A stretch of DNA of 64,000 nt from Variovorax sp. MHTC-1 (GCF_003984645.1 NZ_RWKI01000001.1:186001-250000), one strand, 5' to 3'. Positions 19,523-29,047 are shown, counted from the first letter of the stretch. Numbers and translations are program-made. The notes: generated from the sequence alone by a model not told the origin.

Positions 19523-21279
19523 GCCGAACGCTGCACGCGCTGATGCTGCTGGCCCTGGCAGCGCTCTTCCTCGCCGGCGCGCAGCGGGCGATGGCGGCGG
19601 AGCTGCGCTGGAACAACCGCCCGTTCCAGATCGTCGCCAACGAGAAGCCGCTGCCCGACTTCCTGCGGGAGCTGGCGGCCTCGCAGGGCATCACCGCGGT
19701 GATCGATCCCAAGGTGACGGGCGTCATCAGCGGAAAGTTCTCGGGGCCGGCGCAGAACATCCTCAACAGCGTCTGCTCGGTCAACGGGCTCACCTGGTAC
19801 TTCGACGGTGCCTTCCTCTTCATCGACCTCGCGAGCGACGCCAAGAGCGAGGTGCTGCCGATCGCCGCCGACAACGCGGAGCGCATCGCCGAGACGCTGG
19901 TGCGCCTGCGCATCTCCGACGAGCGCTACCCGCTGTCGATCAGCGCCAAGGATGCGAGCGTCTACGTGACCGGCCCGCGCCGCTACGTCGAGATGGTCCG
20001 CCAGGCCGTGAAGCTGGCCGACCAGCGCAGCGCGATGGCCGACGGCGCGGAGATCCGGCTCTTTCCGCTGAAGTACGCGTGGGCCTCGGACTTCAGGATC
20101 AACCGCTCGGGCAAGGAGACCGTGATTCCGGGTGTGGCCAACGTGCTGCGCAGCCTCTATGGCCGCGCGAGCGGCAACCTGTCGAGCGGCGGGCCGGGCG
20201 CGCGCGGCACCAGCGCGACGCTTTCGGTCGGCCCCAACCGGCAGGTCAAGCTGCGCAGCGGCGAGTCGATCAACGCGCCGAAGGTCGAGATTTCGGGCCT
20301 CTCGCCGATCAACGGCGACGGCGCCTCTTCGCTCGGCGGCATGCCGGGAGGAATGGGTAGCGAACTGCCGCAGTTCCAGGCCGACACGCGCATGAACGCG
20401 GTTCTCGTGCGCGACACGCCCGACCGCATGAACCAGTACGCGAAGCTGATCGAATCGATGGACGTGCGCCCGCGGCTGATCGAGATCGAAGTGACGATCA
20501 TGGACATCAGCTCCGACACGCTCAGCAGCCTGGGCATCGACTGGCGCCTGCACGGCCGCCACGGCGACCTCCAGACCGGCCGCGGCGACCGCAGTCCGCT
20601 CACCTGGGACGGCTCGACCAGCGAGGCCGGCCAGATCGGCGGCGTGAACGCGAACGGCCAGCCGGTCACGCCACTCGGCGCGATGTTCACTGCGGCCATC
20701 GGCAACAGCGCGCGCAACTACCTGCTCGCGCGCGTGACCGCGCTCGCGACCAACGGCGACGCCAACTTCGTGGCGAGGCCCAAGGTCATGACGCTGGACA
20801 ACACGGAGGCGGTGCTGGAGAACCTGAGCGAGTTCTACGTGCGCGTCGATGGCTTTCAGGACGCGGGCCTCTTCAGCATCACAGCCGGCACCGCAGTGCG
20901 CGTCACGCCGCTCATCATCGACGAGAAGGCGGGGCGCGGCGTGATGATGTCCATCGATATCGTCGACGGCGACCTCAGCGCGCAGGCCGTGGACCGCATC
21001 CCGATCGTGCGCCGCCGCACGGTCAACACGCAGGCGCTGGTGGACGAGGGCGCGAGCCTGCTGATCGCGGGCTACTCGTCGGAGGAGCGCAGCAATGCGA
21101 CGACCGGCGTTCCCGTGCTGAAGGACATTCCGGGTGTCGGCAGCCTCTTCAAGTACTCCGACAAGAAGCAGATCAACATGGAGCGCTTCTACCTCCTGAC
21201 GCCGCGGCTGGTGACGCCCGGCGCCACTGCCGCGGCGCCATTGCTGCCGTTGCCGCCGACGCCGGCGGCGGGGGGCTGA
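19519..21279 (+). CDS. sctC: Type III secretion outer-membrane secretin SctC
   Basis: SctC (HrcC/YscC), 586 aa, the outer-membrane ring. A signal peptide is visible (MSRTLHALMLLALAALFLAG, cleavage near AMA-A). The N0/N1 region (LPDFLRELAASQGITAVIDP), N3 repeats and the secretin domain follow (EIEVTIMDISSDTLSSLGID; VTALATNGDANFVARPKVMT; VDEGASLLIAGY). Start ATG 19,519 overlaps the sctS stop. No dedicated pilotin gene is recognisable nearby. Confidence 0.95.
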   Translation: MSRTLHALMLLALAALFLAGAQRAMAAELRWNNRPFQIVANEKPLPDFLRELAASQGITAVIDPKVTGVISGKFSGPAQNILNSVCSVNGLTWYFDGAFLFIDLASDAKSEVLPIAADNAERIAETLVRLRISDERYPLSISAKDASVYVTGPRRYVEMVRQAVKLADQRSAMADGAEIRLFPLKYAWASDFRINRSGKETVIPGVANVLRSLYGRASGNLSSGGPGARGTSATLSVGPNRQVKLRSGESINAPKVEISGLSPINGDGASSLGGMPGGMGSELPQFQADTRMNAVLVRDTPDRMNQYAKLIESMDVRPRLIEIEVTIMDISSDTLSSLGIDWRLHGRHGDLQTGRGDRSPLTWDGSTSEAGQIGGVNANGQPVTPLGAMFTAAIGNSARNYLLARVTALATNGDANFVARPKVMTLDNTEAVLENLSEFYVRVDGFQDAGLFSITAGTAVRVTPLIIDEKAGRGVMMSIDIVDGDLSAQAVDRIPIVRRRTVNTQALVDEGASLLIAGYSSEERSNATTGVPVLKDIPGVGSLFKYSDKKQINMERFYLLTPRLVTPGATAAAPLLPLPPTPAAGG

Positions 21280-21283
21280 GGAC

Positions 21284-22456
21284 GTGAACGGAGCCGGCAC
21301 CGACCGCGACGCGGAACTCGGCCACGAGGCCTCCGAGGCGGCCGTGCCGGCCGTGGGCTGGTGCGTGCGTTTCCTCAGCGGCGCGGTGAAGGGCCGCACC
21401 ATCGCCCTGAAGCCCGGCATCAACGTGCTGGGCTCGGGCGGCGAGTGCGAGGTGATGCTGCCCGGCGGCGACGTGCTGCCGCGCCACCTGGTGTTCACCG
21501 TCGGAGAATTGGTGGTGTCGATGCAGCGGCTGGGCACGGCGAGTGCAAGGCTCAATGGCGAGGAGATGCACCAGCCGCGCCGCAGCGTGGTGGCCGGCGA
21601 CATCGTGAGCGTGGGCCAGATCGATTTCCAGCTCGACCGCAGCTACTCCGCCGCGGCGCGCGAGGACCGCATGTTCGCGCCGCCGAACGACGTGCATGCC
21701 GGCATGCACGCGGCCGGGCGGGCGCCTCTGCAGCGCGAACGGCTCGTCGGCTACTGGGTGGGCGGCATCGTGGTGCTGTTCGCCGCGATCGCGATGGCAG
21801 CAGTGTGGGTCGCCGGCCAGCGCGGCGGAGCAGGCGGCACGCCCGGGCAGGTCAACCTGGCCGAAGTCGAGCGCGCGCTGGTGCCGTTTCCGGAAGTCGA
21901 GGTGGTGGCTGCGCCGGGCGGGCTCTTCAACGTCAAGGGCTATGTCGAATCGAAGCAGCGGCGCGACACGCTGCAGCGCGCGATGGAGCCTTTCGGCCGC
22001 CAGGTGGCCGTCAACGTGCACTCGGCCGAGGAGATGGTCGAGCAGGCGCGCCGCTATGTCGGCGACCCGGGCGTGGCGGTCAGCTATACCGGCCAGGGCC
22101 GGCTGGTGCTGAGCGGCACGGTCGAGGACTCGTCGGTGCGGCAGAAGATCCGGCGGCTCAGCGAGGACCTGCACCCCTCGGTGCTGGTGTCGGACAAGGT
22201 GCAGTACCGCGAGAAGGCGCAGCAGGTCGACAAGGACGCCGAGATGCGCGCGAACTGGGATGGATGGCAGGGCCTGCTGCCGGCCCGCATGGTGAGCATC
22301 ACCGAAGACGGCAACGGCCTGCGCCATATCCAGTTGTCCAACGGCAACCGCTACTACGAGGGATCGGTGCTGCGTTCAGGCGCCGAGCTCAAGCGCATCG
22401 AGGCCGATGGGCTGGTCCTGAGCGGCGGCGTTCCCAACAACAAGCCGGCGAGGTGA
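21284..22456 (+). CDS. sctD: Type III secretion inner-membrane ring protein SctD (FHA-like)
   Basis: SctD (YscD/HrpW/PrgH class), 390 aa. It has an N-terminal cytoplasmic FHA-like domain (about residues 25-125, CVRFLSGAVKGRTIALKPG), one membrane helix (about 158-180, VGGIVVLFAAIAMAAVWVAG) and periplasmic ring-building BON-like repeats (FNVKGYVESKQRRDTLQRAM; GRLVLSGTVEDSSVRQKI). It starts at GTG 21,284, four bases after the sctC stop. It links the SctJ ring to the secretin. Confidence 0.9.
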   Translation: MNGAGTDRDAELGHEASEAAVPAVGWCVRFLSGAVKGRTIALKPGINVLGSGGECEVMLPGGDVLPRHLVFTVGELVVSMQRLGTASARLNGEEMHQPRRSVVAGDIVSVGQIDFQLDRSYSAAAREDRMFAPPNDVHAGMHAAGRAPLQRERLVGYWVGGIVVLFAAIAMAAVWVAGQRGGAGGTPGQVNLAEVERALVPFPEVEVVAAPGGLFNVKGYVESKQRRDTLQRAMEPFGRQVAVNVHSAEEMVEQARRYVGDPGVAVSYTGQGRLVLSGTVEDSSVRQKIRRLSEDLHPSVLVSDKVQYREKAQQVDKDAEMRANWDGWQGLLPARMVSITEDGNGLRHIQLSNGNRYYEGSVLRSGAELKRIEADGLVLSGGVPNNKPAR

Positions 22457-22485
22457 CGAGATGGCACCCGTGCCGACCCCGATTT

Positions 22486-22541
22486 CGTGCAGCGGCTGCG
22501 TTCGCGCCGCTGCACGGAATGGCTTCGTCCGAGGACGAAGC
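22486..22541 (+). terminator. Two tandem hairpins between sctD and pilin candidate
   Basis: Two strong stems in the 131-bp gap. The first has 11 perfect base pairs (22,486-22,496 with 22,506-22,516) and a 9-base loop. The second has 8 bp (22,522-22,529 with 22,534-22,541), a CGAG tetraloop and a short T-rich tail. They could attenuate read-through from sctD or protect a processed downstream mRNA. No long U-tract follows, so full termination is uncertain. Confidence 0.6.
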
Positions 22542-22587
22542 GTCTTTCAAACCCCAGTGAAACAGCAACCCAACCAGGAGTAATCGC

Positions 22588-22791
22588 ATGAGCGCAGTTG
22601 ACACCTCGATCCAGCAGATGCAGCAGGCCGCCGCCGACAACGCCCGCCTGATGACCGCCAGCATGACCGCCTCCACCGCCATTCAGGGCGCGGCCTCCAC
22701 CGCGCACACGGTGAACGGCGCGAGCGCTGCCGGCGGCGAAGTGGCGAAGACCACCGGCAACGACATCCGCCAGTCGGCGAAGTCGTCCTGA
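22588..22791 (+). CDS. Candidate type III needle/pilin subunit
   Basis: A 67-residue protein with no Phe, Trp, Tyr, Cys or Pro, rich in Ala, Ser, Thr, Gln and Gly, predicted helical at the N-terminus (about residues 5-35). A good AGGAG site precedes the ATG. Size, composition and position directly before sctI suggest the extracellular filament subunit, either a SctF needle or a HrpE/HrpY-like pilin. I cannot confirm homology by eye. Flanking hairpins imply separately tuned, high expression, expected for a structural filament protein. Confidence 0.55.
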   Translation: MSAVDTSIQQMQQAAADNARLMTASMTASTAIQGAASTAHTVNGASAAGGEVAKTTGNDIRQSAKSS

Positions 22792-22798
22792 TGGCCGT

Positions 22799-22838
22799 GC
22801 CCGCGCGACGCCGGCGCCGGCCTCGTGCGGGCCTTTTT
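22799..22838 (+). terminator. Rho-independent terminator or attenuator before sctI
   Basis: A 10-bp stem with one G-U pair (22,799-22,808 with 22,823-22,832) encloses a second small palindrome (GCCGGCGCCGGC) and is followed by CTTTTT. This is a canonical intrinsic terminator, located between the pilin candidate and sctI and ending just ahead of the sctI ribosome site AGGAG (22,841-22,845). Confidence 0.8.
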
Positions 22839-22851
22839 CCAGGAGTTGAAC

Positions 22852-23265
22852 ATGACCGATCCCATCGCCTCGGCCGCCGTCGCAGCGCCGCCGGCTGAGC
22901 TTGCAGGCCCCGCGGCCGCACAACAGACGGCGGGGCCGTCGCGCTTCGATCCGGGCGACACGCGCATGTTCGCCAACATGATGAACGGCGTGCAGGCGCC
23001 GCCCACCACCGTGGCCGGGCCCAGCGCGATCGGCGACGCCGCCAAGTCGCTGGCCGCGCAGTTCTCGGGCAACGTGCGCTCCTACGAGGACCTGCGCCGC
23101 AGCATGCTCGAGTCCGTCGATCTCTCGGACCCCATCAAGACCATGTTCGTGATGACCGACCACTCGATGGAGGCGCACATGATGTTCGCCAAGATGCACG
23201 TCTCCACCGGCCTGGCGAGCGCCGCCACGAGCCTGTTCGGCACGCTTCTGAAGAACCAGCAATGA
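22852..23265 (+). CDS. sctI: Type III secretion inner rod protein SctI
   Basis: SctI (HrpB2/YscI) candidate, 137 aa. The C-terminal half carries the rod-protein signature: an amphipathic helix ending MHVSTGLASAATSLFGTLLK, preceded by DLSDPIKTMFVMTDHSMEAH. The N-terminus is Ala/Pro-rich. Start ATG 22,852 is chosen because AGGAG lies 6 bases upstream; an upstream GTG at 22,825 lies inside the terminator stem. It overlaps sctJ by 4 bp. Confidence 0.85.
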   Translation: MTDPIASAAVAAPPAELAGPAAAQQTAGPSRFDPGDTRMFANMMNGVQAPPTTVAGPSAIGDAAKSLAAQFSGNVRSYEDLRRSMLESVDLSDPIKTMFVMTDHSMEAHMMFAKMHVSTGLASAATSLFGTLLKNQQ

Positions 23266-24029
23266 AACACTTCCGCTGGCTTGCGGCACTCGCCCTGGTC
23301 TTCGCGCTGGCCGGCTGCAAGGTCGCGCTCTATTCCAACCTCAACGAGCAGGAGGCCAACGAGATCGTCGCCGCGCTGGCGAACGAGGGCATCGATTCGT
23401 CCAAGGCCCGGCTCGAAGGCAGCACCTGGCAGGTCGACGTGGACGAAGGCCGCCTCAGCCAGGCGCTCGACGTTCTGCGCAACCAGGGCCTGCCGGGCGA
23501 GCGCTACTCCAGCATGGGCGAGGTGTTCCGCAAGCAGGGCCTGGTCTCGACGCCGTCCGAGGAGCGCATGCGCTACATCTACGCCGTGTCGCAGGAGCTC
23601 TCGCAGACGCTGCGCAATGTCGACGGCGTGGTGGCCGCGCGCGTGCACGTGGTGATCCCGGCCAACGACCCGCTCTCCGAGAAGATCCGGCCTTCGTCGG
23701 CCGCCGTCTTCATCAAGCACCGGCCCGACGTCGACCTGCGGCTGCTCGCGCCGGCCGTCAAGGACATGGTGGCGCATGGCATCGAGGGCCTCACGCACGA
23801 CCAAGTGTCGCTCTCGCTCTTCGAGGCCCGCAAGCTCTCCGTGGCGCCGGCCGCGGGCGGCGCACCGGCGCGGCCGGCGGTGCTGGGCCTGTTCTCCACC
23901 CAGACCGCGATGGTGCTGCTGGGCCTGCTCGCAGCGGCGGTGCTCTGCCTCATGGCGCTGCCCGGCCTGTTGCGGCGACAGGGCCTCGACTGGCGCAGCT
24001 GGGCTCGCAGCCAGGTATTCCGGCGATGA
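23262..24029 (+). CDS. sctJ: Type III secretion inner-membrane ring lipoprotein SctJ
   Basis: SctJ (HrcJ/YscJ, FliF family), 255 aa. It has a lipoprotein signal peptide with lipobox LAGC (Cys19), two ring-building domains (LNEQEANEIVAALANEGID; SEERMRYIYAVSQELSQTL), and a C-terminal membrane helix (about residues 210-232, TAMVLLGLLAAAVLCLMAL). The ATG overlaps the sctI stop. Confidence 0.95.
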   Translation: MKHFRWLAALALVFALAGCKVALYSNLNEQEANEIVAALANEGIDSSKARLEGSTWQVDVDEGRLSQALDVLRNQGLPGERYSSMGEVFRKQGLVSTPSEERMRYIYAVSQELSQTLRNVDGVVAARVHVVIPANDPLSEKIRPSSAAVFIKHRPDVDLRLLAPAVKDMVAHGIEGLTHDQVSLSLFEARKLSVAPAAGGAPARPAVLGLFSTQTAMVLLGLLAAAVLCLMALPGLLRRQGLDWRSWARSQVFRR

Positions 24030-24700
24030 AAAGCGCTTCCCCAGGCAGCCCGATGGACCTGGTACGCCTGGTGACGCGCTTCAACCTGCATCCCGAGCTC
24101 GACCTGCATCCGAGCTGGCTGCCCGCGAACTGGCCGGCGCCGCACCGCTTGCCGGCGCGGCTGGGCGAGGGCGGGCGGGCGGTGCTGGCCGGCCTGTTGC
24201 AGCGCGGCCCGGGCGCCTTCGCGACGGCCGCCGACTTCAACTTCGATTCGCGCGTCAAGCGCCTGGCGCTGCTCGATGGGGGAGCGCTGCGCAGGCTTGC
24301 GGCCTACTTGGGTTTCAGCGCGCACCTGCCGCTTTTCAGGATTCGCGGCGGCGTCGGCTACCAGGTCCGGCGCCAGGCCTGCCGCTTCGACGAGGACGCA
24401 GTCGACTTCCTGCTCGACCGCGTGCCGCAACTGACCGAGCTGCGCATGAACCACTCCGCGCTCGAACAGAGGCCGCTGGCCGCCGGCCGCGTGGTGGTCG
24501 AACGCGGCTACCGGCTGCTGGTGGGCATGGTCGCGCCGGAGGGCGACTCCCTGCTGCGCCGCCTGCAATACAAGCTGCCGCGCCGCGTCTGCGCCCTGAG
24601 CGTGCCGCAGTTCGAGCCGCCGCAGGCGCGCCAGGTCCACGAGTTGATGCTGTCCTGCATCGTTCCCGAAAGATTGCCCCAATGGGACTGGCTTTTCTGA
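24026..24700 (+). CDS. sctK: Type III secretion accessory protein SctK (HrpB4-like)
   Basis: A 224-residue soluble protein placed between sctJ and sctL, exactly where hrpB4/sctK lies in Hrp2-type operons. Sequence conservation in this family is weak; the [20 protein letters not shown] and [19 protein letters not shown] segments are compatible with SctK, the adaptor that links SctQ pods to the membrane rings. The call leans on position. Its 3' end overlaps sctL by 19 bp. Confidence 0.75.
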   Translation: MKSASPGSPMDLVRLVTRFNLHPELDLHPSWLPANWPAPHRLPARLGEGGRAVLAGLLQRGPGAFATAADFNFDSRVKRLALLDGGALRRLAAYLGFSAHLPLFRIRGGVGYQVRRQACRFDEDAVDFLLDRVPQLTELRMNHSALEQRPLAAGRVVVERGYRLLVGMVAPEGDSLLRRLQYKLPRRVCALSVPQFEPPQARQVHELMLSCIVPERLPQWDWLF

Positions 24701-25320
24701 TCACCACGGAGAACCTGCAGCTCCTGAGCGAGCGCAAGGTCCTCAAGGAGAACGAGTACGCGGCCCTGCTCGACGCATCGGCCGTGGTCGAGAGCGCGCG
24801 CCAGGAAGCGGGCCGCATCGTCGCGCAGGCGGAGCAGGAGGCCGAGGCCAGCCTGCGCAGGGGCTACGACGAAGGGCTGCAGCGTGCGAAGGCCGAGTAT
24901 GCGAAGCAGCTCGTCTCCGAGAGCATGGCTGCCGAGCGGCAGCTGCAGGCGCTGCGCGTGTCGATGGCTCAGCTGGTGGTGAAGGCGGTGGGCCAGTTCA
25001 TCTCCGAGGTCGACCCCGCCATCCTCTTTCGCAGTGCGCTGGTGCGCGTCGAGGCGCTGCTGCGCACCGAGCCCTTCATCACCGTGCGCGTGGCGCCGGC
25101 GCAGGAAGCGACCATGCGCGACCTGCTGCATCGGCTGCGCGAGCAAGCCAACTGGAGCATGACCGTGAATCTCACGCCCGATGCGTCGCTGCCCGCCGGT
25201 GCGTGCGTGGTGCAGACCTCGACCGGCGTGCTGGAAATCGGCGTCGATGCGCAACTCGAGGCCTTCCGCCGCGCGGTGGAGCGCGGCGGCCTGGCCTCGC
25301 CCGCGGGAGGGCGGCGCTGA
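24682..25320 (+). CDS. sctL: Type III secretion ATPase stator SctL
   Basis: SctL (HrpB5/YscL, FliH family), 212 aa. The N-terminal half is a charged coiled coil (about residues 35-95, with [20 protein letters not shown]) and the C-terminal half the ATPase-binding domain ([31 protein letters not shown]). It is the peripheral stalk regulating SctN and bridging it to SctQ. Start ATG 24,682 lies within the sctK 3' end; the stop overlaps the sctN start. Confidence 0.9.
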   Translation: MGLAFLITTENLQLLSERKVLKENEYAALLDASAVVESARQEAGRIVAQAEQEAEASLRRGYDEGLQRAKAEYAKQLVSESMAAERQLQALRVSMAQLVVKAVGQFISEVDPAILFRSALVRVEALLRTEPFITVRVAPAQEATMRDLLHRLREQANWSMTVNLTPDASLPAGACVVQTSTGVLEIGVDAQLEAFRRAVERGGLASPAGGRR

Positions 25321-26684
25321 TGCAGACCTCGAGCGATTTCGCCGGCAACGCGATGTCCGATGCCGCCCTCGGCATCGTGGCCGATCTGGAGCAGGCCTTC
25401 GGCCGCGTCACGCCGGTGGCCATGCGCGGGCGCGTGAGCAAGGCCGTGGGCATGCTGATCGACGCCACCGGCATCCAGGCCCACGTAGGGGAGCTGTGCG
25501 AGCTGGTCACGCCCGGCGAGCCGCCGCTGCTTGCCGAAGTCGTTGGGTTCCGCAACAACACGGCCATCCTCACGCCGCTGGGGCCGATCACCGGGATCTC
25601 GGCGCTGACCGAGGTGCTGCCGACCGGCCGCGGCCATGTCTGCCCGGTCGGGGCGCCGCTGCTCGGGCGCGTGCTCGATGCGCTGGGCCAGCCGATCGAC
25701 GAGCACGGCCCGCTCGGCGCCGTGGCGCAGCAGCCGGTGCACCGCGAGCCGGTGAGTCCGCTGGCGCGCCGCATGATCGCGGCGCCGCTGGCCACCGGCA
25801 TCCGCGCCGTCGACGGCCTGCTCACGCTCGGCGAAGGCCAGCGCGTCGGCGTCTTCTCGCCGCCCGGCGTGGGCAAGAGCACGCTCCTGGGCATGCTCGC
25901 GCGCGGCTCGACGGCCGAGGTCAACGTGATCGCGCTGATCGGGGAGCGCGGCCGCGAAGTGAAGGAATTCATCGAGCACAACCTCGGCCCCGAAGGCCTC
26001 GCGAAGACGGTGATGGTGGTCTCCACCTCCGACCGGCCGCCCATGGAGCGCATCAAGTCGGCCTACGTCGCCACCACCATCGCCGAGCATTTCCGCGACC
26101 AGGGAAAGAAGGTGCTGCTGCTCGTGGATTCGCTCACGCGCTTCGCGCGTGCGCAGCGCGAGATCGGCCTCGCGAGCGGCGAGCCCCCCACGCGGCGCAG
26201 CTACCCGCCGTCGATCTTCTCGATGCTGCCGCAGCTGCTGGAGCGCGCAGGGCAGGGCACGACCGGCTCCATCACCGCCGTGTACTCGGTGCTGACCGAA
26301 GGCGACGAGGAGAACGACCCCATCGCCGAGGAGGTGCGCTCCATCCTCGACGGCCACATCGTGCTGTCGCGCAAGCTCGCGGCCGCCAACCGCTACCCGG
26401 CCATCGACGTGCTGGCGAGCATCAGCCGCGTGATGCCGCTGGTTGCCTCGCGCGCGCACCGCGATGCGGCCGCGCACGCGCGCGGCCTGCTCGCGAAGTA
26501 CCAGGAAATGGAGCTCCTGATCCAGATCGGCGAGTACAAGCAAGGTGCGGACGCGCTGGCCGACCAGGCGATCCAGGCGCGTCCCGCGATGATCGACTTC
26601 CTGTCGCAATCGCCCGAGAGCCAGGTCGCCTTCGAGCACACCGTGGCCGCGCTCGCGCGCCTCGGTTCCGGAGGCCGCCGATGA
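25320..26684 (+). CDS. sctN: Type III secretion ATPase SctN
   Basis: SctN (HrcN/YscN), 454 aa, the hexameric ATPase that releases chaperones and unfolds substrates. The P-loop PPGVGKST (Lys186), the [20 protein letters not shown] segment, Walker [21 protein letters not shown] and the [19 protein letters not shown] segment are present. Its start at 25,320 shares bases with the sctL stop; its stop overlaps sctO. Length is normal. Confidence 0.97.
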   Translation: MQTSSDFAGNAMSDAALGIVADLEQAFGRVTPVAMRGRVSKAVGMLIDATGIQAHVGELCELVTPGEPPLLAEVVGFRNNTAILTPLGPITGISALTEVLPTGRGHVCPVGAPLLGRVLDALGQPIDEHGPLGAVAQQPVHREPVSPLARRMIAAPLATGIRAVDGLLTLGEGQRVGVFSPPGVGKSTLLGMLARGSTAEVNVIALIGERGREVKEFIEHNLGPEGLAKTVMVVSTSDRPPMERIKSAYVATTIAEHFRDQGKKVLLLVDSLTRFARAQREIGLASGEPPTRRSYPPSIFSMLPQLLERAGQGTTGSITAVYSVLTEGDEENDPIAEEVRSILDGHIVLSRKLAAANRYPAIDVLASISRVMPLVASRAHRDAAAHARGLLAKYQEMELLIQIGEYKQGADALADQAIQARPAMIDFLSQSPESQVAFEHTVAALARLGSGGRR

Positions 26685-27166
26685 GCGTCGACTGGAAGAT
26701 GCTGATCGCCGTGCGCGAGCGCCAGAAGACCGCCGCGATGGGCGTGGTCGCGCGCGAGCGCGAGGCCGCGGCGCGCAGCCTTGCCGAACTGCAGCAGGCC
26801 GAGGAGCGGCATCGGCAGGAGCTGGAGAGCAAGGCCAGCCATTGGCAGGACTTGCAGGGTGCGTTCGCGAGCGGCCAGTGCAACGTGGCGCAGCTGCGCG
26901 TGGCGGGTGCGTGGAGCGGCGCCCTGGACGCGCAGATCGCCAAGGCCGGCTCCGCGGCCGTGCAGGCGGGCGCGGCGCATGCGCAGCACGAAGAGCTGCT
27001 TGCCCGAAGCCGCCAGGCGCTGCGCGCCGCGAGCGGCGAGGTCGAGAAGGCGCAGTGCATGCAGCAGCGCGAGCGCGCCGAGCATGCACGCATGCAGGAA
27101 CTTCGGCAGGAAGACGCGTCCGAGGAGGCCACCACGCAGGCCTGGCTCGCGCGCCGCGCGATCTAG
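26681..27166 (+). CDS. sctO: Type III secretion central stalk SctO (HrpB7-like)
   Basis: SctO (HrpB7/YscO, FliJ family) candidate, 161 aa, predicted to be almost entirely alpha-helical antiparallel coiled coil rich in Arg, Glu, Gln and Ala. It is located between sctN and sctT as in Hrp2-type operons and would act as the rotor stalk of SctN. Sequence identity in this family is low, so the call rests on composition and synteny. Confidence 0.85.
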   Translation: MSVDWKMLIAVRERQKTAAMGVVAREREAAARSLAELQQAEERHRQELESKASHWQDLQGAFASGQCNVAQLRVAGAWSGALDAQIAKAGSAAVQAGAAHAQHEELLARSRQALRAASGEVEKAQCMQQRERAEHARMQELRQEDASEEATTQAWLARRAI

Positions 27167-27177
27167 GGAAGAGCGGC

Positions 27178-27960
27178 ATGGAAAGCAGCCTCGAACTCGC
27201 CGCCATCGAGAGCTTCTTCTCGTCCGTGGTGCTCACGCTGCCGCGGCTGTTCGCGATCTTTGCGGTCGTGCCCTTTCTCTCGGGCGGGATGCTCACCGGC
27301 ATCGTGCGCAATGGCCTGCTGCTGATGCTGGCGATCTTCATGTCGCCCGCGGCCGGCGAGATTCCGTCGGCGTCGGTCGGCATGTGGATCCTCATCACCG
27401 GCAAGGAAGCGCTCATCGGGCTGATGCTCGGGCTGGGCTTCGGCATCTTCATCTGGGCGATCCAGAGCGTGGGCGACCTGATCGACTTCCAGACCGGCTC
27501 GGCCAACGCCTCCTTCTTCGACCCGGTGGCGGGCCATGAGAACGGTCCCACGGGCGAGTTCCTCAGCTGGATGGTGATCACGCTCTTCGTCTCGGCCGGC
27601 GGGCTGCTCGCGATGCTGGGCGTGATCGTCGATTCCTACCGGCTGTGGCCGGTCGGCTCCTTCTTCCCGAACGTGGGCGCGGTGCTGGAGCAGTTCGCGA
27701 TCCGCCAGGGCGACACGCTCTTCCTGTGGATCGTGAAGCTGGCGTCGCCGGTGATCTTCGTGCTGCTGCTGGTCGAGCTGGGCATGGGCCTCGTGGGGCG
27801 GGTGGCGCCGCAACTCAACGTGTTCGTCATCTCGCAGCCGCTCAAGAGCATCCTGGCCCATTTCATGATGCTGCTCTTCGTCTTCTTCGTGTACGAGTCG
27901 CTGCAGGAATTCCTGCGGCCGGAGAACAGCGTGCTCGATTTTCTGCGCGCCACGCTCTAG
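27178..27960 (+). CDS. sctT: Type III secretion export gate protein SctT
   Basis: SctT (HrcT/YscT, FliR family), 260 aa, with about six hydrophobic helices and family motifs GKEALIGLMLGLGFGIFIWA and SVGDLIDFQTGSANASFFDP. It completes the SctR-S-T export gate. It starts 11 bp after sctO; sctU follows by 6 bp. Confidence 0.95.
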   Translation: MESSLELAAIESFFSSVVLTLPRLFAIFAVVPFLSGGMLTGIVRNGLLLMLAIFMSPAAGEIPSASVGMWILITGKEALIGLMLGLGFGIFIWAIQSVGDLIDFQTGSANASFFDPVAGHENGPTGEFLSWMVITLFVSAGGLLAMLGVIVDSYRLWPVGSFFPNVGAVLEQFAIRQGDTLFLWIVKLASPVIFVLLLVELGMGLVGRVAPQLNVFVISQPLKSILAHFMMLLFVFFVYESLQEFLRPENSVLDFLRATL

Positions 27961-27966
27961 CAGGCC

Positions 27967-29007
27967 ATGGCGGAAAAGAACCAGGACCCGACCCCGAAGC
28001 GCCTGCGCGACGCGCGCAAGCGCGGCGAGGTCGTGTTCAGCGCCGACGTCGCGTCGACGCTGGTGTTCGCGGTGGTGATCGTCGCGATGTGGATGGGCGG
28101 CGAGGCACTCTACAGCCTGCTTCGCGAACTGTGGCTGCACGCGACCAGCGCCACGCTGCTCGCCAATCCCGACCAGCGCTTCGGCGAACTGCTGCTGCAC
28201 ACCGGCGAGGCGCTTTTGTGGGGCACGCTGCCGATCACCGCCATCGCCGCCTTCGCCGGCATCGCCGGCTCGCTGTTCCAGGTCGGCGGCGTGGCGGCGT
28301 GGGAGCGCATCAAGCCCGACGCCAACCGCATGAATCCGGCCGAGGGCGCGAAGCGCATCTTCTCCACGCGCAACCTCGTCAACCTCGTCAAGATGGTCGT
28401 CAAGACGGTGCTGCTGGCTGTGCTGATGTACGTGGTGGTGCGCAGCTTCCTCGACACCGCGCTCAACCTCGGCTACATCCGCCCGCCGGCCATCATGAGC
28501 GTGTCGGCGCACATGGTGCTGATCGCTTTCGTCTGGGCGATGGTGATCTATGCGCTGATGGCGCTGGTCGACTATGCGCACGAGCACTACGAATTCATGA
28601 AGCAGCAGCGCATGTCGATCGACGACCTGCGGCAGGAATACAAGGAGGTCGAAGGCGACCCGATCAACCAGTCGCGGCGGCGCACGGCGCACTTCGAGGC
28701 CGTGTACGCGAGCCTCGCCGACCGCGTGCGCGGCGCCTCGGCGGTCATCCACTCGGCCCGCACGGCGATCGCGCTGCAGTACCTCGGCGAACACGACCTG
28801 CCGCGCGTCATCGCGCGCGGCGAAGGCGAGGTCGCGGCGCAGATCCGCCGCTTCGCGGGCGAGGGCCTGGTGCCGATGGAGTTCGAGCCCTCGCTTGCCG
28901 ATCGCCTCTACGACGAAGTGCCGGTGGACCAGCCGATCCCGCGCTCGCTCTATGCGCCGGTGGCGAAGCTGCTGCGCTGGGCGCAGGGCGGCGAGGCGGG
29001 CGCCTGA
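27967..29007 (+). CDS. sctU: Type III secretion switch protein SctU lacking NPTH motif
   Basis: SctU (HrcU/YscU, FlhB family), 346 aa. The N-terminus EKNQDPTPKRLRDARKRGEV and four hydrophobic helices are typical, and the linker EYKEVEGDPINQSRRR is conserved. At the expected autocleavage position, normally Asn-Pro-Thr-His, residues 262-265 read His-Ser-Ala-Arg (SAVIHSARTAIALQYL). The known cleavage chemistry needs the Asn, so self-cleavage is not expected here. It lies immediately before the giant gene (40 bp). Confidence 0.93.
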   Translation: MAEKNQDPTPKRLRDARKRGEVVFSADVASTLVFAVVIVAMWMGGEALYSLLRELWLHATSATLLANPDQRFGELLLHTGEALLWGTLPITAIAAFAGIAGSLFQVGGVAAWERIKPDANRMNPAEGAKRIFSTRNLVNLVKMVVKTVLLAVLMYVVVRSFLDTALNLGYIRPPAIMSVSAHMVLIAFVWAMVIYALMALVDYAHEHYEFMKQQRMSIDDLRQEYKEVEGDPINQSRRRTAHFEAVYASLADRVRGASAVIHSARTAIALQYLGEHDLPRVIARGEGEVAAQIRRFAGEGLVPMEFEPSLADRLYDEVPVDQPIPRSLYAPVAKLLRWAQGGEAGA

Positions 29008-29047
29008 CGCTGGCGCGAACAGAACCGATCTGAAAAGGAAACGAACG

